A DNA stretch of 64,000 nucleotides from UBA9160 sp035489755 (GTDB lineage Bacteria > Myxococcota_A > UBA9160): NCBI GenBank assembly GCA_035489755.1, contig DATGZK010000068.1:1-64000 (forward strand). The letters are read 5' to 3'. Made by a program: the position numbers and the translations under genes. The notes under the pieces are model-generated. The model was not told where the DNA came from, searched no databases, and saw only the letters and a list, made by a program, of their open reading frames with translations. Positions 17,180 through 26,558 of the stretch are shown in pieces (positions within the stretch are counted from its first letter, which is position 1; each line of letters begins with the position of its first letter).

Positions 17180-18808
17180 TCACGGAGGTGTGCGCCAACG
17201 CGTGAGCGTCGCTCGAAGACCTCGCAAAAAGGCCTGGGACTCGCGAATGCCGAGGAGGGCAGCCCCGGCGACGTAGAGGGCGCCATAGAGCGCGAGGATT
17301 GCAACCCCTCCGAGCAGCGGCGGCAGCGAAGGAGCCGCCAGCTGCCCGCATCTCGCCGCCGCCGCGGCGACGAGCGCCACTCCCCACAGTCGGCACGCGA
17401 ATCCGGTCCCGATCTCGACCCGCCCCACGCGGGGTACGAGCGACCGGCGGAGCAGCGCGACCTCGAGCCAACCCGCAAGGCCACTTCCAAGAGGCAGACC
17501 GGCAGCGCCCCAGCGAGGGTCAAGGCCGAGCCATCCCGGCGCCCGGAACGCAAAGACGATGCCCAAAGCCGTGCCGAAGACGAGGCGCACGAGGGCGAAG
17601 CGCAGGGGCCGGCTCGCGTCCCGCAGCGCGTACCACGTAGAGGCGTAGAGACGACCGAGGGTCGAGGCCAGAAGGCCGACGGCAGAGGCGGCAAGGAGAG
17701 ACCAGACGTAGAGCACGTCGCTGTGACCAAAGCGCCCAGTTTGGTAGATCGCGGCCGTCACGAGGTCTCCGAGCGCCGCGAACGCAACGGCCGACGGTAC
17801 GATGAGAAAGGCCACCCGACGCAATGCGGCGTGAAGCCGGTCGTTGAGCTGGCGAGCGATTTCCGTCTCGGCGCCGATCGCGCTCGACATGGCGGGAAGC
17901 TCGGCCGCCGAAATCGCCATTCCGAACAGACTGACGGGAAGTGTGTAGAGAGTCTGGGCGTAGCCGAGCGCGGCAACCGCCCCGATCGGTAGCAGGCTCG
18001 CCAGCAGCTGGTCCACATAGGCACTAATCTGAACGACGCCGCGGCTCACAAAGGCGGGCATGAAGTTCCGAAAGACGGTCCCTACTTGTGGATCCCGAAA
18101 CGCAACGTTCGCCGGACGAAGGTTGCGCGCGAGGCGCAGTGTGGTCGGAAGCTGCACCGCGAGCTGGGCCGCGCTCCCGACGACAGCGCCCCATGCTGCC
18201 GCGAGCGCGAGTCCCTCCACGTCCCGGCGCCCGGCGAAGGTCAAAAGCGCGGCCACGATCACGAGGTTCCAGACCACGGGCGCCGCGTAGGAAAGGAAGA
18301 AGCGTCGGTGACTATTCAGGATGCCGAGGCACCAAGCCGAGAGGACCAAGAGCCCGACGCCTGGAAATAGGATTCGCACCATGGAAACCGTAAGGGCCCG
18401 CCGCGCGCCCTCGAAGCCCGGCGCGATCAGATCGACGAGCCAGGGGGCGAGCGTCACACCGGCCGCGACGGCGATCGCCATCGCCAGCGCAAGGGCTGCG
18501 CCGACGCTTCCCGCCACGCGATCCGCCTCGACCTCGTTGTCGCCCGCAAGAAGGCGCGCATAGACGGGGATAAACGACGCCGAAAGTACGCCTTCGCCGA
18601 ATAGATTTTGCAGAAGATTGGGAATGCGGAACGCGGCGCGCAGGGCGTCCGCAACGCTGGAGTTCCCGAAGTAATGGGCCACCACGCGCTCGCGAAGCAG
18701 TCCGGCGAGGCGCGAGAGCAAAATCCCCGCACCCACGAGCAGCGCCCAGCGCCCGGAGGGCGCGGGCGGCGGGAGGGCAGTCTGCTCTTCGGGCGCCGCA
18801 GCCACCAA
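17180..18808 (-). CDS. murJ: Lipid II flippase MurJ (MviN family)
   Basis: Encodes 542 residues with about 14 hydrophobic segments, an inner-membrane MOP-superfamily protein that flips lipid II for peptidoglycan synthesis. The N-terminal L-S-R-L-A-G-L-L-R-E-R near residue 32 and the A-D-A-L-R-A-A-F-R-I-P-N-L-L-Q-N-L-F-G-E-G segment are the family signature. P-V-Y-A-R-L follows. The basic R-R-x-L and C-terminal W-R tail are usual. Start is TTG 18808 or the adjacent GTG 18805. It is followed closely by the phosphodiesterase gene, whose link with cell-wall synthesis is only contextual. Confidence 0.93.
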   Translation of the reverse strand: MVAAAPEEQTALPPPAPSGRWALLVGAGILLSRLAGLLRERVVAHYFGNSSVADALRAAFRIPNLLQNLFGEGVLSASFIPVYARLLAGDNEVEADRVAGSVGAALALAMAIAVAAGVTLAPWLVDLIAPGFEGARRALTVSMVRILFPGVGLLVLSAWCLGILNSHRRFFLSYAAPVVWNLVIVAALLTFAGRRDVEGLALAAAWGAVVGSAAQLAVQLPTTLRLARNLRPANVAFRDPQVGTVFRNFMPAFVSRGVVQISAYVDQLLASLLPIGAVAALGYAQTLYTLPVSLFGMAISAAELPAMSSAIGAETEIARQLNDRLHAALRRVAFLIVPSAVAFAALGDLVTAAIYQTGRFGHSDVLYVWSLLAASAVGLLASTLGRLYASTWYALRDASRPLRFALVRLVFGTALGIVFAFRAPGWLGLDPRWGAAGLPLGSGLAGWLEVALLRRSLVPRVGRVEIGTGFACRLWGVALVAAAAARCGQLAAPSLPPLLGGVAILALYGALYVAGAALLGIRESQAFLRGLRATLTRWRTPP

Positions 18809-18883
18809 GCTACTCGGCCTCGCGCGGGCGAGCGCCTGGGCGCCCCCCGAGCGTCCAACCGCGTGCCGAGCGCGGGCCCTCGA

Positions 18884-19984
18884 TCACTGTGGGTTGGGCT
18901 CTCGCCAGAGGCGACCCTCGTACGTCTCGACCACCACGTCCTCGCCCTCGCGTCCGCGCAGATAGGGATGCAGGAGCGGGACCTTGCCATGGGGAGTGTC
19001 AAGCACGTACAAGGGGATTGCGAAGCCGCTCGTGCGACCGCGAAGGGCACGGAAGATCTCTATGCCGCGTTCGATCGGTACGCGGAAATGCGCTGTCCCT
19101 TCCAAGAGCTGCGCCTGGTAGGCGTAATAGGGTCGCACTCGCATCCGAACAAGACCCTCACACAGCCGCTTCATGGTGTCGACGTCGTCGTTGATGCCTC
19201 GCAGCAACACGCTCTGGTTTCCGACCGGCACTCCTGCCCGGAGCAGGCGATCGCATGCTTTGGCCGCCTCCGCCGTCAGCTCCGTCGGATGATTGAAGTG
19301 GGTGTTGACCCAGATCGGGTGATAGCGCCTCAGCATGCGACAGAGGGCCGGGGTCACGCGGAAGGGCAAGGTGACGGGCAGCCGCGTGCCGAGGCGCACG
19401 ATTTCCACGTGCGGGATCTCGCGAAGCTGCGCGATCAGCCATTCGAGGCGATCGTCCGAGAAAATGAGCGGATCCCCGCCTGTGAGCAGCACGTCGCGAA
19501 TCTCCGGGGTGTCCTTGATCCACGCGAGGCCCTGTTCGAGCTCGCGTTTTTTCATCGCCCACTCCTCATCGCCGACCATGCGCTTGCGCAGGCAGAAGCG
19601 ACAGTAGAGCGCACACTCGTTATTCACGCAGAACGCAATCCGGTCGGGATAGGCGCGGATCACGTTCTTCACCGGCGAGTGGTCCACCTCCCGGAGCGGA
19701 TCGGCCAGACCCGCGGGATCGTTCAGTTCCGCGGTGCGCGGCACCACCTGGCGCCGGATCGGGCATTCCGGATCGTCCGGGTCCATGAGCGACGCGTAAT
19801 AGGGCGTGATGACGAAGTGAAAGCGGTCTGCAAGGAGCGCGATGGCTCGGACTTCGTCCTCGGTCGGTCGCACCCAGCGCGAGAGCTGCTCGGCCGTGCG
19901 GATGCGATGCTGCAGCTGCCAGGTCCAGTCCGTCCACTGTGCAGCCGAGACACCGGCAGGAATCCGGGCGCGCTTGAGCCTCAC
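18884..19984 (-). CDS. KamA-family radical SAM aminomutase-like protein
   Basis: The GTG at 19984 overlaps the stop of the ATP-grasp gene (GTGA), giving 366 residues. Radical SAM cysteines are C124, C128 and C131 (C-x3-C-x2-C). The lysine 2,3-aminomutase pattern is clear: H-S-P-V-K-N-V-I-R-A-Y-P-D-R before the cluster, C-R-F-C-L-R-K-R-M at it, and L-L-T-G-G-D-P-L after it. A conserved Y-Y-A-Y-Q and P-L-Y-V-L-D-T-P-H-G-K close the barrel. The extended C-terminal domain of clostridial KamA is absent, as in EpmB and related short forms. It could make beta-lysine or beta-glutamate, or modify a protein lysine pathway. The ligase partner is the main clue. Confidence 0.85.
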   Translation of the reverse strand: MRLKRARIPAGVSAAQWTDWTWQLQHRIRTAEQLSRWVRPTEDEVRAIALLADRFHFVITPYYASLMDPDDPECPIRRQVVPRTAELNDPAGLADPLREVDHSPVKNVIRAYPDRIAFCVNNECALYCRFCLRKRMVGDEEWAMKKRELEQGLAWIKDTPEIRDVLLTGGDPLIFSDDRLEWLIAQLREIPHVEIVRLGTRLPVTLPFRVTPALCRMLRRYHPIWVNTHFNHPTELTAEAAKACDRLLRAGVPVGNQSVLLRGINDDVDTMKRLCEGLVRMRVRPYYAYQAQLLEGTAHFRVPIERGIEIFRALRGRTSGFAIPLYVLDTPHGKVPLLHPYLRGREGEDVVVETYEGRLWREPNPQ

Positions 19985-20994
19985 GCCGCAAGTCCGAGGC
20001 GAATAAGCCCGCCTTTGATGACCTCGGCCAGGAGGTCCGGCAAAGGACGCCCAAGGAGTTCTGCCAGGATCCCAAACGAGCCGTCTGGCGAGAATGTGGG
20101 GAGGGGATTCATTTCGAGAAAGCGCGGCTCTCCTGCGGCGTCCAGCCGAAAGTCGGCACGGGCAAAGTCGCGACACTCGAGGGCGTCGAAGGCGCGCTGG
20201 GCGAGCTCGCCGAGGCGCACTTCAAGGGCGGGACTCAGCTCCCCCGGCAGGCGGTGACGAAGCGTTCGGTTTGCCGTGGTGGCGTGGCGTTCGAGCGCGT
20301 GCAGACCGATGCCCGTGTCGTGTTCGAGGGCGCGTTGAAGGACCGGCAGTGGCCGTGGGGGGGAGTTGCCGATGAGAGTCACCGTGTATTCCGCCCCGGA
20401 CAAGAAGGGCTCAATCAGAACGGGCTGCCGATAGGCGCGTACCACCCGTTCGACTTCGCGCGCAAGGGCCTCCGGATCCTCGACCCGAGAGGTCGCTGCG
20501 ATGCCCTTCGCGGTGCCCTCCCAGCGTGGCTTCACAAAGAGCGGGAAGGCGCCCGGGAGCGCGCGTCCCGCGAGTTCGCTGCGCGAGCGCACGGAAAGAT
20601 GTGGCGCCAAGGGCACCCCCGCCGCCGCGACGATGTCCTTTGTCCAGGCCTTATCGAGGGACAGCGAGAGCGTGAGCGCATCGGACCCGATCGTGGGCAC
20701 CGCGAGCATCTCCAGCAGCACGGGAACCCAGGCTTCACGATTTCGCGTGCCGAAACCCTCGGCAATGGTCATGGCTGCGTCGAGGGTGGGAACCTCCCCT
20801 TTCCCCGCCTTTGCGAGCAGTGCGTGTGGATTGCCCAGCCGGACGGGCCGGTGCCCGAGCCGGGAGATCGCCGCTTCCAGAACCTCGACGGTCGCTTCCG
20901 GCTCGAACTCGGCGTCCGCATCGGACGGCGCGCCAGGCCCGCCGGAATAGCTGCCGAGCAGGTCGTATGCGAGACCGATCGCCAGGGTGCGCAT
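19981..20994 (-). CDS. D-Ala-D-Ala ligase-like ATP-grasp protein
   Basis: ATG 20994 gives 337 residues. The N-terminal domain begins I-G-L-A-Y-D-L and ends with the family's T-G/I-G-S-x-A-L-T-L-S-L-S-L-D-K. The ATP-grasp core has F-P-L-F-V-K-P-R-W-E-G-T-A-K-G-I, E-P-F-L-S-G-A-E-Y-T-V, and the metal-binding R-F-L-E-M-N-P-L-P-T-F. The catalytic lid is shorter than in Ddl, and a second Ddl gene is not seen here. It is translationally coupled to the KamA-like gene, so it may ligate the beta-amino acid product to something rather than make D-Ala-D-Ala. That is inference. Confidence 0.8.
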   Translation of the reverse strand: MRTLAIGLAYDLLGSYSGGPGAPSDADAEFEPEATVEVLEAAISRLGHRPVRLGNPHALLAKAGKGEVPTLDAAMTIAEGFGTRNREAWVPVLLEMLAVPTIGSDALTLSLSLDKAWTKDIVAAAGVPLAPHLSVRSRSELAGRALPGAFPLFVKPRWEGTAKGIAATSRVEDPEALAREVERVVRAYRQPVLIEPFLSGAEYTVTLIGNSPPRPLPVLQRALEHDTGIGLHALERHATTANRTLRHRLPGELSPALEVRLGELAQRAFDALECRDFARADFRLDAAGEPRFLEMNPLPTFSPDGSFGILAELLGRPLPDLLAEVIKGGLIRLGLAA

Positions 20995-21120
20995 GTGCTT
21001 GCGAGGATACCGAGAGCACGCGCGGGCGGCGACGATTCGAGCCGGCGGGGCGCCGGGACGATAGGATGGACCGTACCGCCGACGCATTGTCGTCGTGGGT
21101 GCGGAGGAAATGCAGACCGA

Positions 21121-21654
21121 ATGACTTTGGAGGCGACGTCACGGGGTGAGTTCTGGCGCGCGTGGTTGGCTGTCGCGCTTTGGACCGCACTCGTGTGGAC
21201 GCTTTCCTCGGACGGCTTTTCCGCAAGTTCCACCGCGCGGGTGATCGGGCCCATCGTTCGATTCTTCTTCCCTGGGATCTCCAAAGAACATTTCGAGCTC
21301 GTCCACTTTGCGATCCGCAAGGGCGCGCATTTGACCGAGTACGCCGTGCTCGCTCTGCTCACGCTGCGCGCGCTTCGTCGCGGTGCGCCTCGTCCCGCAA
21401 GCCACTCTGCCCTCCTCGCCCTCGCATTCGCCGTGGCGGTCGCGTCTGCCGACGAGCTGCGCCAATCCCGCTCCCAGGTCCGGACGGGCTCGCCGGTGGA
21501 TGTCGCCTTCGATGGCAGCGGCGGTGCGCTGGCGCTCGGCGGCGCCCTGCTCTGGCAGCGACGTTTTGGCGTGAAAGCCCGTCGCCGGTACCGTAGTCCC
21601 GACCGCGTCCCCTCCGACACGCGAGGTGCACCCGCCAATGTCGAAGACCTATGA
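21121..21654 (+). CDS. VanZ-like membrane protein
   Basis: Encodes 177 residues from ATG 21121. Four hydrophobic segments can be seen. The motif W-x-L-S-S-D near residue 25 and R-K-G-A-H-L-T-E-Y-A-V-L-A near 62 identify the VanZ family, as does D-E-L-R-Q-S at the third loop (canonical D-E-x-x-Q). VanZ proteins are inner-membrane proteins of unclear function, linked in some organisms to glycopeptide tolerance. The 3' end overlaps the acyl-CoA ligase start by 17 bases. It is divergent from the ATP-grasp gene, with a 126-base shared upstream region. Confidence 0.85.
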   Translation: MTLEATSRGEFWRAWLAVALWTALVWTLSSDGFSASSTARVIGPIVRFFFPGISKEHFELVHFAIRKGAHLTEYAVLALLTLRALRRGAPRPASHSALLALAFAVAVASADELRQSRSQVRTGSPVDVAFDGSGGALALGGALLWQRRFGVKARRRYRSPDRVPSDTRGAPANVEDL

Positions 21655-23341
21655 GGAAGTCGTGGCCCAGCTCACTACAGCCGGGGGCCTCTTCGAAATC
21701 GTGAGCGAGCCCGTTCGCGGGCTTCCCATGAAGAACTTTAAGAATCGCGAGAAATCTCTGCGCGAGAAGGTCGCCAACGCGGGACTGCGGGGAGACGCCG
21801 TCTTCATGGTGCAGGGTGATCGGCGCATCAGCTATGCGGAACATGCGCGTCTTGTCTGGGGCGGGAGCCGAGCGCTCAAAGAACGGTTTGGCTTCCGCTC
21901 CGGCGACCGGCTTGCGATCCTCGCCTACAACTCGCCTGACTGGCTGATCGCCCTGTTCGCAACGGCGTCGATCGGCGGGATCGCCGTGGGCCTTAACGGG
22001 TGGTGGACACCCGAAGAGATCGAGTACGGCCTCACGGATTCGGGAAGCCGGTTTCTCGTGGTCGACGAGCGGCTCTATCCGCGGGTCGAGAAGCTCGCCG
22101 GCAAGCTTCCAGGGCTGGAACGGATCTTCTACATCGGCGAGCACGCACCGCGCGGCACCGTACCGATCTCGGAACTCCTGACGCCGCACGACACGATGCC
22201 GACCGACCCCATTTCCGAGGACGACGCATTCGTCATCCTCTACACCTCCGGAACCACAGGTCGGCCCAAGGGCTGCATCACCACGCATCGCGGCACGGTC
22301 ACGCAGGTCCTTGGCGTCATCTTTTCGGGCGTCGTCGGTGCGATGCTCGGTACGGCGAATCCGATCCCTTCCTCCGGCGGTCAGGTGACAAGCCTCCTCA
22401 CTTCGCCGCTCTTTCATGTGGGCGGGATCCACTCCGGCGTGTGCACTGCGATGACTGCGGGGGCGAAGCTTGTTTTTCCCGTCGGTAAGTTCGATCCCGA
22501 GCAGGCGATGCACCTCATTGAGCGCGAGAAGGTGACGGTCTGGGCCGCGATCCCGACCATGCTGCACCGAGTCGTCCACCACCCGAAGGTGAAGCAGTAC
22601 GACCTCTCGAGTCTGCGCGCGATTTCTTTCGGCGGAGCGCCCACTCCGCCCGAAACGATCGAAAAGGCGCGGGAGGTCTTGCCGGTCGAACCCTCGTTTG
22701 CCAATGCCTACGGGCTCACCGAGACACACGGAGTTGCGACCCTAAATGGAGGCAAAGATCTGCTCGGCCGCAAGACATCGATCGGCCGGCCGATCCCCGT
22801 CCTCGAGATCAAGATCGTCGACGATGCGGGCCATGAGCTCCCGGACGGCAAGCTCGGCGAACTTGCGATCTATGGGCCGACCGTTACGCCTGGGTACTGG
22901 AATCGTCCCGAGGCCACCGCGGAGACCGTGCGAGAGGGCTGGCTCTACACCGGCGACCTTGGCTATCGCGACCGCGAGGGTTTCTACTTCGTCGTTGATC
23001 GCGCAAAGGATATGATTCTTCGCGGAGGCGAGAATGTGTATTGCGTCGAGATCGAAAACTGCCTGGCCGATCACGCCGAAATCGATGAGGCGGCCGTGAT
23101 CGGCGTTCCGGACCTCGAGCTCGGCGAGCGGGTGAAGGCGATTGTGCGCCGGGTTCCCGGCTCGACGCTCTCTCAGGATGCGGTCCGCAAGCATGTGGCG
23201 GAGCATCTCGCGGCCTTCAAGGTGCCGGAGTTCGTTGAGTTTACCGACCAGCCCCTTCCCCGAAACCCGGCCGGAAAGATCCTGAAGAACCTCTTGCGCG
23301 GAAGCGGAGCCGTGAGCTTCGAGGCCGGCGCCCTAGAGTAG
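21638..23341 (+). CDS. AMP-forming fatty acid-CoA ligase family protein
   Basis: ATG 21638, preceded by GAGG, gives 567 residues. The P-loop L-Y-T-S-G-T-T-G-R-P-K-G near residue 205, the A5 motif N-A-Y-G-L-T-E-T-H, the A7 L-Y-T-G-D-L-G-Y-R-D and A8 D-R-A-K-D-M-I-L-R-G-G-E-N-V-Y are all intact. The catalytic lysine sits in N-P-A-G-K-I-L-K. The reaction is activation of a carboxylic acid to acyl-AMP, then thioester formation with CoA. Chain-length preference cannot be read from the sequence. It ends overlapping the converging phosphatase gene by 9 bases. Confidence 0.93.
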   Translation: MSKTYEEVVAQLTTAGGLFEIVSEPVRGLPMKNFKNREKSLREKVANAGLRGDAVFMVQGDRRISYAEHARLVWGGSRALKERFGFRSGDRLAILAYNSPDWLIALFATASIGGIAVGLNGWWTPEEIEYGLTDSGSRFLVVDERLYPRVEKLAGKLPGLERIFYIGEHAPRGTVPISELLTPHDTMPTDPISEDDAFVILYTSGTTGRPKGCITTHRGTVTQVLGVIFSGVVGAMLGTANPIPSSGGQVTSLLTSPLFHVGGIHSGVCTAMTAGAKLVFPVGKFDPEQAMHLIEREKVTVWAAIPTMLHRVVHHPKVKQYDLSSLRAISFGGAPTPPETIEKAREVLPVEPSFANAYGLTETHGVATLNGGKDLLGRKTSIGRPIPVLEIKIVDDAGHELPDGKLGELAIYGPTVTPGYWNRPEATAETVREGWLYTGDLGYRDREGFYFVVDRAKDMILRGGENVYCVEIENCLADHAEIDEAAVIGVPDLELGERVKAIVRRVPGSTLSQDAVRKHVAEHLAAFKVPEFVEFTDQPLPRNPAGKILKNLLRGSGAVSFEAGALE

Positions 23342-23881
23342 AATTTCGCCGTTTCGGCGAGCCCTGCCGCTCCTCCCCGGCGTCCAGAAGCCAGCGTGCT
23401 CGACCTGCACGTGCGGCTCCAAAACGCGGATCACGCCGAGGTGCGTAATCACGGCGATGCCCTCCGCGTTTTCCTGCGCCGCGATTTCTGCGAGGGCCGC
23501 GCGCACCCGCGCTTCGAGCTCGCGGAAGCTCTCTCCGCCGCCCGGGCGCAGGTCTGGATCTCCAGCGCGCATTCGGGCAAGCTCGTCGGGGAAGCGGCTC
23601 GCGATTTCTGCGTGAGCAAGACCACTCCAGGCTCCGACGTCGCGCTCGCGAAGGCGCGGTTCAAGGCGGGGCGCGACGCCAAGGCGCTGGCCCGCGACTT
23701 GCGCGGTCTGCGCGGCCCGTGCAAGGTCACTCGAAATGAGGGTGTGTACGCCGCGTCTCGTGAGCCGCAGGCCAAGTGCGCGCGCCTGCTTCTGGCCAAG
23801 TCTCGAGAGCGGCGGATCCCCCTGCCCCTGCCAGCGCCCTTCGGCGTTCCACGTCGACTCCGCGTGCCGCGCAATCCACAT
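23333..23881 (-). CDS. Histidine phosphatase family protein (phosphoglycerate mutase-like)
   Basis: ATG 23881 is preceded by GGAGAAG at good spacing and gives 182 residues. An in-frame TTG 24 bases upstream is less likely. The catalytic R-H-A motif is at residues 5-7 (W-I-A-R-H-A-E-S), with S-S-D-L-A-R-A near 50, the acidic E-R-D-V-G-A-W, and the second histidine in V-I-T-H-L-G. These proteins use a phosphohistidine intermediate, and substrates vary widely (phosphosugars, alpha-ribazole phosphate, others). The gene is third in an apparent P450-hydrolase-phosphatase operon. Confidence 0.9.
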   Translation of the reverse strand: MWIARHAESTWNAEGRWQGQGDPPLSRLGQKQARALGLRLTRRGVHTLISSDLARAAQTAQVAGQRLGVAPRLEPRLRERDVGAWSGLAHAEIASRFPDELARMRAGDPDLRPGGGESFRELEARVRAALAEIAAQENAEGIAVITHLGVIRVLEPHVQVEHAGFWTPGRSGRARRNGEILL

Positions 23882-23923
23882 GGTGGGCTTCTCCGCCTTC
23901 CCCAACGCCTGGACGAGATCCGC

Positions 23924-25198
23924 TCAGATTCGCGGGAACGCCCGGCCGATCCGGATCAGGCACTGCCAAAGCTGAAGCACGTGCAGGGAAAGAAAGGGTT
24001 TGCCTGTCGTGAGGAGTGCGACGGACAGGGCTCGCTCGGGGTCTGCCCAGGAGATGATGTTCGTGAAACCGAGGTGCCCGAAGGCGTGGGGCGTGTCCGG
24101 ACCAAAGAGGCTGAAGAGCTCACCCCCGAGCATAAAGCCCAGCCCGTAGCGCAGCGGCAGGCCAAGGGTCAGATCCAGCTCCCAGTACGACTGCTCTGAG
24201 GTCGCGTGGCGTACCGTCCGGGGCTCGAAGATCCGTACCCCGTTAAGCTCGCCCTCGTTGAGCAGGCACTGGTAGAAGGCCGAGAGCTCTTCGGCCGTCG
24301 CGACCACGTTCGCGGCCGGGATGATGCCGGTCCGGAATCGCGGATCGTTGGAGAGCGCCACGGCCTCGTGAAATCCAACACCGAGCGCCCGCCGCAGAAG
24401 CTGAGAGAAGGGCGGCAAAACCGGGGGTCCCGTAAAGGCGTCGCGGGCAACCAGTGGCACATCGATAGGCGACACCCCGTAGTTTAGCCAGCGAAGGCCG
24501 AGCGGTTCCTGGATCTCCTCCCGTAGAATCGTGCGGATGTCTTTCCCGGTCGCCCGCCTCACGACTTCGCCGAGCACGAAGCCGCCGGAAACCGCGTGAT
24601 AGGCGAGAGTGCGCCCCGGCCGGGAGACGGGCCTTGCGGCGCACAGGATCTCGACCACATGCTCGGGGGTCTCCAGCAAATCGAGATCCATCGCCCCCGG
24701 CGGCAGGTTGGGGATTCCCGCGCGGTGGCAGAGCACGTGACGAAGCGTGATCCACTCCTTGCCGTGCCCTGCGAACTCAGGGATATAGTCACTCACCCGA
24801 TCTTCGAGATGGAGCACGCGCCGTTCATCGAGCTTGTGAATCACCATCGCCGTGATCGCCTTGGACGCGGAGAAGAGCAGAATCGGCGTTTGCGGAGTCA
24901 CCAGCGTCTTGGGGGAGTCGGCCTTGGCACCGGGCGAGTTTCCCGAGGCATGGCCGATCGCGCGGTTGAGCACGATTTCACCGCGCCGCCGGATACAAAT
25001 CTCGATCCCTGGATAGAGGCCCGTGCGATAGAGCGATTCGACGCTCTGCCAGACGCCCTCAACCGCGCCCTGGCCGATCCCGACCTCACGGGCCGGGGTC
25101 TCGGCACCGGGGGTGGTGACCTCGCCGGGGTCGCGGGGGACGCGGCAGAGGGCCTCGAAAGGCCTCGCTGGAAGCGAAAGCAAGCGCAGGCAGTCCAT
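23924..25198 (-). CDS. Serine hydrolase of the beta-lactamase / EstB family
   Basis: Encodes 424 residues. The nucleophile motif S-x-x-K is S-A-S-K near residue 112 (F-S-A-S-K-A-I-T-A-M). The tyrosine motif is Y-H-A-V-S near 200, and a H-L-G triad residue is seen in F-G-H-L-G-F-T-N. This resembles class C beta-lactamase-like esterases (EstB, Pfam Beta-lactamase). There is no convincing signal peptide, so it is probably a cytoplasmic esterase or lipase rather than an antibiotic-resistance enzyme. It lies 62 bases after the P450 gene and 42 bases before the phosphatase ATG, suggesting one operon. Confidence 0.88.
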   Translation of the reverse strand: MDCLRLLSLPARPFEALCRVPRDPGEVTTPGAETPAREVGIGQGAVEGVWQSVESLYRTGLYPGIEICIRRRGEIVLNRAIGHASGNSPGAKADSPKTLVTPQTPILLFSASKAITAMVIHKLDERRVLHLEDRVSDYIPEFAGHGKEWITLRHVLCHRAGIPNLPPGAMDLDLLETPEHVVEILCAARPVSRPGRTLAYHAVSGGFVLGEVVRRATGKDIRTILREEIQEPLGLRWLNYGVSPIDVPLVARDAFTGPPVLPPFSQLLRRALGVGFHEAVALSNDPRFRTGIIPAANVVATAEELSAFYQCLLNEGELNGVRIFEPRTVRHATSEQSYWELDLTLGLPLRYGLGFMLGGELFSLFGPDTPHAFGHLGFTNIISWADPERALSVALLTTGKPFLSLHVLQLWQCLIRIGRAFPRI

Positions 25199-25260
25199 GC
25201 TGCCAAGGATATCGGCGTAAAGGCGCAGAGTCCTCGCCTGCTGGGGAAGCGGGCAAGGAG

Positions 25261-26505
25261 CTAGAACGCGACGGGAAGCGCCGTGAGACCTCGCAGTACG
25301 ACGTTGGGGCGATAAGTCACGTCCTTCTCAAGGCGCAGATCTGGAAACCGCTGGAGAATCGCCTGGAACGCAATTTCGGCCTCCAGCCGGGCGAGGGGGG
25401 CGCCGAGGCAGAAGTGCGCACCGAAGCCGAACGCGAGATGGCGATTCTCGGTTCGAGCGATGTCGAAGCGGTCGGGCTCCGGGAAAGTCGCCGGATCGCG
25501 GTTTGCCGCCCCGATTCCCACGACAACAAGAGCCCCCGCAGCGATCTGCTGCCCTCCAAGCTCGATCTCCTCCGTCGGGATGCGCACAGTCGCCTGGACC
25601 GGGCTGTCGTAGCGCAGCATCTCCTCGATCGCGCTGCGCACAAGAGCGGGCTCGGCGCGCAGGCGCTCGAGCTCGCTCGCGTTGCGCAGCAGTGCCAGAA
25701 GGCCGTTTCCAATCAGGTTCGTGGTCGTTTCATGGCCCGCAATCAACAGGAGATTGCTGGTCGCGAGGAGCTCATCATCGGAGAGCGCGTCGTGAGCCTC
25801 TTGGGCAGCGATCATGGCACTGATGAGGTCGTCCCGCGGTTCTCGCCTGCGTTGGGAAATGATTTCGCGGAGGTAGCCGAGGAGCGCAGCCAGGCCGCGC
25901 CGAAAGCGCGCAAGCGCGCCGTCGCGATCCATCCCTCCCGCGAGAGAAATCAGGTCATTCGACCAGGCTTTGAACTGCGGATAGTCGCCGCGGGGTACGC
26001 CCAGCAGTTCGGCGATCACATAGGCCGGAAGGGGCGCTGCGAGATCGGCCATCACGTCCATCGTTCCCCTCCCTGCGACGGAGCCCAGGAGCTCGTCCAC
26101 GATGCCCTCGATGTGCGGTCGCAACGAAGCGACACGGCGCGGCGTGAACGCCTTGTTGACAAGGCTACGCACGCGTGTGTGGTCTGGGGGATCCATGACC
26201 AGCATGGTGCGGAAGCCGCCCTGCTCGCCCAAGATCTCGGGCGGAAGGAGCGCACGGTTCTGCTGGAGGACCGCGGCGCGCCGGCGGTCCGCGGAAAAGT
26301 GCGGGTCCCGCAGCGCGTGCGCGGCATCCTCGTGGCGCAGCAAGAGCCACTGACCCGGTTCTTCAGAGCCTGCAACTGGGATCCGGAAGACCGGGCTGCT
26401 TTGGCGCAGCGTGGCGTACATGGGGTAGGGGTTCGCGAGGAGCTCCCCGCCAATCATGGGAAGCGGGCTCGGGATCGAGCTGCGGCCGGCGGCCGGGGTG
26501 GACAC
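25261..26505 (-). CDS. Cytochrome P450
   Basis: The start is GTG 26505, preceded five bases upstream by a very strong AGGAGGAG. This gives 414 residues, a typical soluble bacterial CYP length. The I-helix oxygen-binding motif is A-G-H-E-T-T, the E-x-x-R pair is in E-E-M-L-R-Y, and the heme ligand Cys is in F-G-F-G-A-H-F-C-L-G-A-P. P450s insert one oxygen atom into substrates and need ferredoxin and reductase partners, which are not in this window. Fatty acids, terpenes or sterols are possible substrates. It is divergent from a TetR gene with an operator-like palindrome between them. Confidence 0.95.
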   Translation of the reverse strand: MSTPAAGRSSIPSPLPMIGGELLANPYPMYATLRQSSPVFRIPVAGSEEPGQWLLLRHEDAAHALRDPHFSADRRRAAVLQQNRALLPPEILGEQGGFRTMLVMDPPDHTRVRSLVNKAFTPRRVASLRPHIEGIVDELLGSVAGRGTMDVMADLAAPLPAYVIAELLGVPRGDYPQFKAWSNDLISLAGGMDRDGALARFRRGLAALLGYLREIISQRRREPRDDLISAMIAAQEAHDALSDDELLATSNLLLIAGHETTTNLIGNGLLALLRNASELERLRAEPALVRSAIEEMLRYDSPVQATVRIPTEEIELGGQQIAAGALVVVGIGAANRDPATFPEPDRFDIARTENRHLAFGFGAHFCLGAPLARLEAEIAFQAILQRFPDLRLEKDVTYRPNVVLRGLTALPVAF

Positions 26506-26558
26506 TGCGCCTCCTCCTGGCGGGCTCGCACCCGAGGATGGACCCGCTCTCTTTACAA

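Noticed and set aside
17167..17730. A long N-terminal extension of the phosphodiesterase
   Set aside because: The extra residues are murJ in another frame. The ATG at 17166, just after the murJ stop, is the natural start.
23924..25198. Class C beta-lactamase conferring antibiotic resistance
   Set aside because: There is no signal peptide and the tyrosine motif differs. Its operon with a P450 fits an esterase better.
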